In this document: one piece after another, positions 58,584-64,000 of the stretch
Position numbering within the stretch: the stretch's first letter is position 1
Layout of the letters: the number at the start of each line of letters is the position of its first letter
Assembly (NCBI GenBank): GCA_014529385.2
Contig: CM043949.1
Location: 112,034,477-112,098,476, forward strand
DNA: 64,000 nt
Reading direction: 5' to 3'
Source of the DNA: Adiantum capillus-veneris
Taxonomy: Eukaryota; Streptophyta; Polypodiopsida; Polypodiales; Pteridaceae
Notes under the pieces: model-generated
What the model was told of the DNA's origin: nothing
Databases searched by the model: none
What the model saw: only the letters and a program-made list of their open reading frames with translations
Program-made: the position numbers and the translations under genes

Positions 58584-59310
58584 ATGTTTTGCAAACAAAG
58601 GATATCCCTATTGCTCAATATACTGAGTATGATTCCGATGAAAAACAATCAGCCAAACAGTTCTACAAGTGAATCAATTTCTGGTGATTACTCTGATAAG
58701 CCAAAATTTTCCGATGACAGTCAACCACGATTTACCAACATGGTGAGAAATTCTTTTTCATTTCCTAAACAAAAAAGGTATGTTTCTTGTATCTCTGGTT
58801 CTAGTCCTAGTTCATCAAATAAAACAAAATCGTGGAAAAGTCAACAACCACCACTTAAGCTAAATCTCTCAAGAAAGGAGCAGCAAAGGTATACCCCCTT
58901 GTCTTTGTTCAAAATTATGGTAGAACATGCCAATTCTAATGCTCAATAAGAAGAATGGAAGAGATTTATGCACCTAGGCTTGCGACCAACACAACCGAGC
59001 AATAGAGTTGAGGAGGTTTTTCACAAACCAAATGTGTTGCCGAATCAAGCCTTGAATTCAAACTCTCACCCCATGAATGAGGCCTCTAAATATATTTAAA
59101 TCTGCAATAAGAATAATAAAGACATCCTAGAAGCTATCCAGCAGCAGGTAAATACCAAATGTGACAAGTTGCATCAACAGCTTCGTTCTGTAGAATCCCA
59201 ACTAGCCACTGTCGAAGCTAAGCTTGACCATGTGTTTGGAATTGTGCACCATTTATCAAGTTTGGCTGCTCTAGCAGAAGTCACTACTCTGAAGTTTCAT
59301 CAGGAGTAAT
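58584..59310 (+). pseudogene. caulimovirid spacer with predicted coiled coil
   Basis: A Ser-rich block (58584-58949) is followed by a segment at about 59100-59270 with heptad-like Leu/Val spacing (LHQQLRSVESQLATVEAKL). It lies between coat protein and protease. In-frame stops occur at 59098-59100 and near 59308. Confidence 0.4.
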
Positions 59311-59700
59311 CATTTCAACTCAATGCTCTATGGGATTCAGGATCAGTAATCTCATAAATCAATCAAGAATGGGTCCCACAACAACTGACTCAACTACTCT
59401 CCTACAAAATTACAGTATCCTATGCTGATCATTCTAAATGAAGAATTAATCAAATTGTCTCCAGCAAACTGGCACTTGGGCGTGCTCAAATGAAGGTTAC
59501 CCTCTACTTGCACCCATATCCTAATACTGATCTTGCCCTCCGTGCCAACATTATTTCACAACTTACTCCTTATACCATTGGCACCGATTCTTCTATTCAA
59601 TTTTGGCTTAATGGTATGCCCTACACTGTTTTCACTAAACCCCGTGGCACCTTTTCAACGGGGACGGTAATGCCTACACTACCCAATCCATAGAAAGATC
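59311..59700 (+). pseudogene. caulimovirid aspartic protease
   Basis: The active site WDSGS is at 59331-59345, with a TAA a few codons later at 59356-59358. The frame continues to 59693 with GLY/PRO-containing segments. It is followed directly by the RT region, as in the family. Confidence 0.65.
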
Positions 59701-59756
59701 AAAGATTTCTCGTCTAGTTTGAAGCAGAGAAAAGAAGGCAATCCTTTGAGCTTGAG

Positions 59757-60768
59757 GTGATATCCTTTCAATTGGCTGAGCAGACTAGCGACAATCCCTT
59801 GGTATTTTGGGAAAAAGAGGAATATTGGACTTCTTTGCCTGGAGAACCTCAACCTAAAGGACCGAAAGCCACACACCATGGAATGTCTTTGGAAGATAGA
59901 AAAATGTGCGATATAGAAATAAATCAACTTCTCAAGGATGGTTAATTTCCCCCTCCAAGTTCCAAGAATGCTTTTGCATGTAAGGCATTCTATGTCAACA
60001 ATCATTAAGAACAAAAGTGAAAAAAAAGAGGTTAGTAATCAACTTAAACCAATGAATGATTGGTTAGAGCCGAGACGGTTTCCTCTATCATTAATTGTTA
60101 AGAAGAATTAAAGATTGCAAGGTATTTTCGAAATTTGATCTAAAGGGTGGTTTCTAGCAATCTAAAATTCAACCTAAAGAAAGGTAAAAAGCTAGCTTCG
60201 TGGTACCACAAGGCAGGTATGAATGGAAAGTGCTTCCAATGAACTTAAAGCCAGCACCATCACTGTGTCAAAAGCAAATAGAAATCCTATTTGTCGACTG
60301 CAAATAATTTTTTCTTCTCTACATCGACGACATCCTAGTCTACTCCAAAGACATTTTAAGTCACATAAAGCACTTATACTTGTTCATACAGAAACTACGA
60401 AAGACAGGACTAGTGCTTAGCCTAAAATATATTGAGCTGTGCCAACCACAAGTAGCATTTCTAGGAGTGGAAATATCTATAGGATGTATAAAAATGCAAG
60501 AGCATGTATTGAAGAAACTTCAAAACTTTCGAGATCAACTTATTGACTGCAAGGAAGTTCAATCTTTTATTGGATGCTTGCAATGGATTGCCCCTCAATA
60601 TCCTCATCTGGTAAAATATTTACTTTATTTTAAGGATTTAGAAAGAAGCAAAACATGTTTTTGGTCTGACAAGCTTTTTGAGATAGTGAGCAAGATCAAG
60701 CACATTTGCAACAATCTCCCTCCTCTCCATATTCCTACCAATAAGCCCTTATTGTTTATTCTGATTAT
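59757..60768 (+). pseudogene. caulimovirid reverse transcriptase
   Basis: In order: a KRLVINL-like segment near 60030 (two frames), KFDLKGGF near 60130, a VVPQGRYEWKVLPMNLKPAPS stretch at 60200-60260, and the catalytic box YIDDILVYS, intact at 60320-60346. The frame then runs to about 60768 with QVAFLGVEI and IGCLQWIAPQYP, typical of caulimovirid RT thumb and connection. Several stops precede 60320. The enzyme would copy the pregenomic RNA. Confidence 0.78.
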
Positions 60769-61131
60769 TTGGAAGAGGCCCCTTGGGGAGGAATTCTGTG
60801 TGAATTGCATAATGATACTCCTATCATCTACACATGGGCTTCTGGTCATTTTAAAGATGTTGAGTTGCGCCATCATTCCATTCAACGAGAACTCCTGGCA
60901 GGTGTAAATGCAGTCTTATCCTTCTGCCTATTCTTGATGGGAGTCCCGTTACTCTTAGAAGCGACCTAAATCATTTTGATAAATTTCTCAAAGAGAAGAA
61001 TGCTGGAAAATTGGGCAATGCTCGAATCTACCAATGGGCTTACAAGCTAAGTCACTTTGAAATCACCTATGAATTTGTTTTGGGAAATACGAACAACATG
61101 ACTGATCTACTTTCCCGTATCAAAATGACAT
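60769..61131 (+). pseudogene. caulimovirid RNase H
   Basis: Pieces in two frames: APWGGILCEL and HHSIQRELLAGVNAV (60769-60905), then KLSHFEITYEFVLGNTNN and MTDLLSRI up to the stop at 61129-61131. The D in TDLLSR is the expected last active-site residue. A frameshift lies near 60910. Confidence 0.7.
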
Positions 61132-61261
61132 AATCAGTGACTTCACACTAAAGAATAAAAGTGACTTCAACCATGACAAAAATTCCACTAACCTACAAGT
61201 CACGTTAAATAATACTGGGACATGTAGCACATCTTGTAAATTATGCAAGTGCTTAATCATG

Positions 61262-61382
61262 TATAAAAGGAGGCCTTGCAGTCTTAGCAAAGGGAGTTCT
61301 TTTGAGAGAAGAGAATATATCTCTACCATAGTGAGAGCTCTTAGCTTTGTGAGTAAACCCTTTGTAATCTCCAGCAATAAAA
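61262..61382 (+). promoter_or_regulatory. caulimovirid transcript promoter and poly(A) signal
   Basis: TATAAAAG is at 61262-61269 and AATAAA at 61377-61382, both upstream of the primer site. In caulimovirids the poly(A) signal lies just after the start site, so it is bypassed once and used on the second pass to give a terminally redundant RNA. Confidence 0.55.
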
Positions 61383-61462
61383 GTTTCTTTAAATTTAATT
61401 ATATCCATGTCAAATGTCATTGCTTTGTGAAATTATGCTTCTAGTTTAATTCCACCCTAGAT

Positions 61463-61476
61463 TGGTATCAGAGCCA
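61463..61476 (+). other. caulimovirid primer binding site (tRNA-Met)
   Basis: TGGTATCAGAGCCA is a perfect initiator tRNA-Met complement. It marks the start of minus-strand DNA synthesis and base 1 of the genome map by convention. Confidence 0.85.
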
Positions 61477-61555
61477 TTGGTGCTTGCTGATTATGATTAA
61501 CCATGTGACGTATCAATAATAAACTCTGAGTGCTCGTGAGGATTGCCTAGACACT

Positions 61556-62518
61556 ATGGTTGGAGCTTCTTTTGATGTTTTGTCATCGTCACAAGGCAAG
61601 GTTCCGCTTAAACACAGACATCGTCAGCTCTATCAAACTCCTTTGACCCCACGATCTAGTGCTCTACATATCGGCAATCCATTGACACTCTAGAGAGCTA
61701 GATACCTTTTAGGAATGTTTTAAAACTCAACATGGCAATGATCATATCTTATTTCAAGAAGCTGTTGTCTGACAATGTGTAACTAGAAGAAGTCAGTCCA
61801 ACTAGGAAATGGAGCTTATCGAAGGTCTCTACCGCACAGGTGTATGGTAACAATAAGGTATTTGCCCTTTCTTCTAATACGCTGTATCATGAAACTCATG
61901 GAAAGCTAACAATAAGGGATAGTGATTCAGACAATCATATTATCCATCTCTTTGAGGATCTTTTTGAGTTTAGAAATCAGGAATTACACAAAGGTCATCA
62001 CTTTGTTCATATCGAATATATAGCTATTGGCATAATACCCTTGTTTAGAAAAGGTCTTAATGTTTCACGTATTGGAGCATTGCTAGATACCAGGCACAGA
62101 AACCTACCAAATCAAACTATTAGTATTCTACAAGGTAGTTTATCCAATGGTCCCATATATATAGAATGTTTTTCAAATTACTTTCCTACAGAAATATTTT
62201 GATGAGGTAATCTCTCTCTTAATCAAGACTCATGGCTTAGATCTAAATCATAGCTCAGATCATTTGCAAATTGCTTATAGAATGATCATTAGAATTGTCA
62301 GCACTTGTCTTTCCTCTGTGTATAATTCTGTTTACCTACGAGAAGCTTCATCTCAAACCAAAGGTCAAAATATTGTAATGAAAGTAGATGACACCACTCA
62401 AGGAACTTTACTTGAAATGGTAAACTGGCAAGAAGTAGAGTTTCCTTCAGAATGGAAACTAAATATCTCAAGGACACTGTTAAATGATGTTCAACAACCA
62501 GTGCCTTTGAATATTTAG
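61556..62518 (+). pseudogene. caulimovirid polyprotein start and movement-protein region, right copy
   Basis: An ATG at 61556 opens a short frame that stops near 61694. The readable movement-protein blocks are 61840-62202 and 62264-62518 in different frames. The GALLDTRHRN segment at about 62080 is the clearest family mark. The copy is cut at 62536 by a copia LTR. Confidence 0.6.
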
Positions 62519-62536
62519 CGGCTTGGATGAACTGAC

Positions 62537-62759
62537 TGTTACCATATACATGTGGTAGTGATGTCTGTGAACACACTAGGACCGCCGGGGCATTTTTTCC
62601 TCTTTAGGAGGTTATTTTCCCCGACCATTGTATATACGCCTATCACTCTAGGGCTATCTATCTTTCCATTGCACACTAAGTAACACACTCTCTATTGTGT
62701 GCCTTGAGCTTCCTTCGTCTTCTCCAATTTGTGTGCGTTTCTCTGCAACCCTAATTCCA
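62537..62759 (+). repeat. 5' LTR of a copia element inserted in the caulimovirid
   Basis: It begins TGTTACCATATACATG exactly where similarity to the left viral copy stops, and ends CTAATTCCA six bases before a primer site. Length is 223 bp. The 3' LTR is beyond the window. Confidence 0.65.
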
Positions 62760-62764
62760 AAAAT

Positions 62765-62775
62765 TGGTATTAGAG
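62765..62775 (+). other. primer binding site of the copia element
   Basis: TGGTATTAGAG, one mismatch from the initiator tRNA-Met site. It confirms orientation and the LTR end. Confidence 0.7.
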
Positions 62776-63124
62776 TAGGTTGCGTCCTCCCGGGCTTAGT
62801 CGCTAGCTGCTCTAGCACGCGCCTCCTCACTTTCTCTGATTACAGTGAGGTTTAGCCAGCGTTCACAGGTCGACAAATATTTCGGGTAAGCTCGAGGAGC
62901 TGAGTCTGCTTAGATTTTTGATTCGGACTCTTTTCGGCCTCCGTTTCCACTAGAGGTAGTACTGCACAGGCTATTTCATCATTTTGTGCAGAATTTTTGT
63001 CAGTGCCGATTTTTGCATAACAGGTGCCTTACAGTCTTCTACGGTTTGTGCTATATAGCACGTGTTGTTCCCGCTCCGTTTCTCCTATTTTCAGGCAGTT
63101 TTCACATGAGGTGCAACATTTACC

Positions 63125-64000
63125 ATGGCTGACAACAACACAGATGTCTTCAAGATGTTTGCTACTGAGGATAGGTTGGATGGGAACAATTACCCTATGT
63201 GGGCTTATATGATGCAACACGTTCTTGTGTCAAAGGGCGTCTGGAATATTGTGCTGGGCATTGATGTACGTTCTGGTTTTGAGGATGTAGGCGATGTTGA
63301 GGATGTTGCAGGTCTTGCTGCAAGGATTGCTGCTATTAGAATTGTTTTGCCTATGATAAAACAATCTCATTGGGATGTAAAGGATGCGCAGGCTCATGCA
63401 TTGATTGCGTTGTCTGTGAAGCGCACCATTGTTCCTCACATCCGTTCAGCAAAATCTACAAAACAGGCTTGGGATATTCTAGCAGGTCTTTATGCAAGCT
63501 GCAATGAGGCTAAAATTGATTTGCTGCTTAAACAGCTAGAGCCGAAGATTATGCATGAGGAATATGATATGGAAACTTTCCTTGCTAGTGTCAACGATAT
63601 CAATGAGCAACTTATTTCTGCAGGTGAAGTGATTTCAGACAGTTCCCTTGTGCAGACTGCTCTTGATGCCTTACCAGATTCTTACAAGACTTTTGCTAGT
63701 ACTTGGAGACTTATGACCCAAGGAAATCCTGAAGTTGTCAAGTTTGATGCATTATGCACATTGCTGTTGCAAGAGTCACTTTCCCAAAAAAAAAAAGGAC
63801 TAGACAACGTGTTGTTGAATACGATTTTATTGCTCCTCAAAGAAAGGGTGGTAACAGCAATGCGGCCACTTCTTATGGTTCTGCTGCGAGTGGAAAAACT
63901 TCTGTTCCTAATGCTTCTGCTGGTAGCACTTCGTCTGGAAATTCTGGTGATAAGGGAAAAAAGAAGATGCGTTGCCATTATTGTAAAGCTAACGATCACT
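63125..64000 (+). CDS. copia gag (partial, runs off the window)
   Basis: ATG 63125 opens MADNNTDVFKMF, then LDGNNYPMWAYMMQ, the usual copia gag start (F/L-DGxNYxxW). A conserved gag helix region with TKQAWDILAGLYAS (about residues 115-128) and ALPDSYKTFA (about 180-189) follows. An 11-A run at 63786-63796 shifts the frame. Before it the gag frame is open; after it the frame one step away carries the Gly/Ser linker and the start of a zinc knuckle, CHYCKANDH, at the window end. The gene would form the particle core. Apart from the A run it looks intact. Confidence 0.85.
   Translation, partial: MADNNTDVFKMFATEDRLDGNNYPMWAYMMQHVLVSKGVWNIVLGIDVRSGFEDVGDVEDVAGLAARIAAIRIVLPMIKQSHWDVKDAQAHALIALSVKRTIVPHIRSAKSTKQAWDILAGLYASCNEAKIDLLLKQLEPKIMHEEYDMETFLASVNDINEQLISAGEVISDSSLVQTALDALPDSYKTFASTWRLMTQGNPEVVKFDALCTLLLQESLSQKKKGLDNVLLNTILLLLKERVVTAMRPLLMVLLRVEKLLFLMLLLVALRLEILVIREKRRCVAIIVKLTIT

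Larger units (their letters stand above)
56070..62536 (+). mobile_element. endogenous caulimovirid (plant pararetrovirus), terminally redundant copy
   Basis: Order along the plus strand is movement-protein region (partial), linker, acidic region, coat protein with zinc knuckle, protease, RT, RNase H, then TATA box, poly(A) signal, tRNA-Met primer site, polyprotein start and the movement-protein region again. The two movement-protein regions are offset by about 5.86 kb, so slightly more than one circular genome is present. Family members have 7-10 kb genomes, so internal deletions are likely. Stops and frameshifts break every gene. No LTRs border it, consistent with a virus that does not encode integrase. 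The left edge is approximate; the right edge is set by a copia insertion. Confidence 0.82.

Noticed and set aside
61463-61476. tRNA gene at the TGGTATCAGAGC match (also 49354-49366, 62765-62775)
   Set aside because: These are primer binding sites complementary to a tRNA 3' end; no cloverleaf can be drawn around them.

Overview
This is a stretch of a large, repeat-rich vascular-plant nuclear genome. Plant hallmarks are Ty3/gypsy elements (one with the dual RNase H of the Tat lineage, one a chromovirus), Ty1/copia elements, an endogenous plant pararetrovirus (Caulimoviridae), 5'-truncated L1-type LINEs, and one host gene of the plant-specific LAZY/DRO1 (IGT) family with five exons and GT-AG introns. 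The species cannot be named. Nothing separates a fern from a gymnosperm or another non-model lineage. There are no bacterial operons, rRNA genes or CRISPR arrays.

Layout. 1-5964: decayed Tat-lineage gypsy element cut by the window edge, with a 3' LTR inferred from its termini. 5965-12540: no recognisable gene; microsatellites and three minisatellite-like repeats. 12540-16500: LTR-like DNA, three unrecognised ORFs and a minus-strand CCHC knuckle. 18916-20421: LINE with a 16-bp target duplication. 21480-22190: decayed PPR-like repeats (minus). 22540-26475: broken copia element (minus), with an LTR/PBS-like end at 28542-28734. 30222-33680: three more LINE copies. 33750-35330: microsatellites upstream of the host gene. 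35336-37939: the IGT/LAZY gene, whose introns 2 and 3 each hold one copy of a foldback TIR transposon; a third, inverted copy is at 52867-53119. 42183-51001: complete, young chromovirus (minus) with near-identical 1.63-kb LTRs and a 5-bp target duplication. 51072-51290: LINE tail. 53650-55570: retroposon-like debris. 56070-62536: endogenous caulimovirid carrying more than one genome length, so its movement-protein region occurs at both ends. A copia element (LTR and gag start) begins inside it at 62537 and runs off the window.

The LAZY-like gene is the only well-supported host gene. It was found by joining short exons: a two-codon exon ATGAAG, a 73-nt exon encoding the LFSWAQNKL motif, a long exon with the LTIGTLG (IGT) motif and an acidic run, a fourth exon ending WINTDDD, and a 23-nt last exon. 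All four splice phases agree and the joined length is 1218 nt (405 residues). The diagnostic C-terminal VLEL/VLEI motif is absent from the predicted tail. All other coding sequence belongs to mobile or viral elements, mostly broken by stops that look like C-to-T (or G-to-A) changes, as expected of methylated, silenced DNA.
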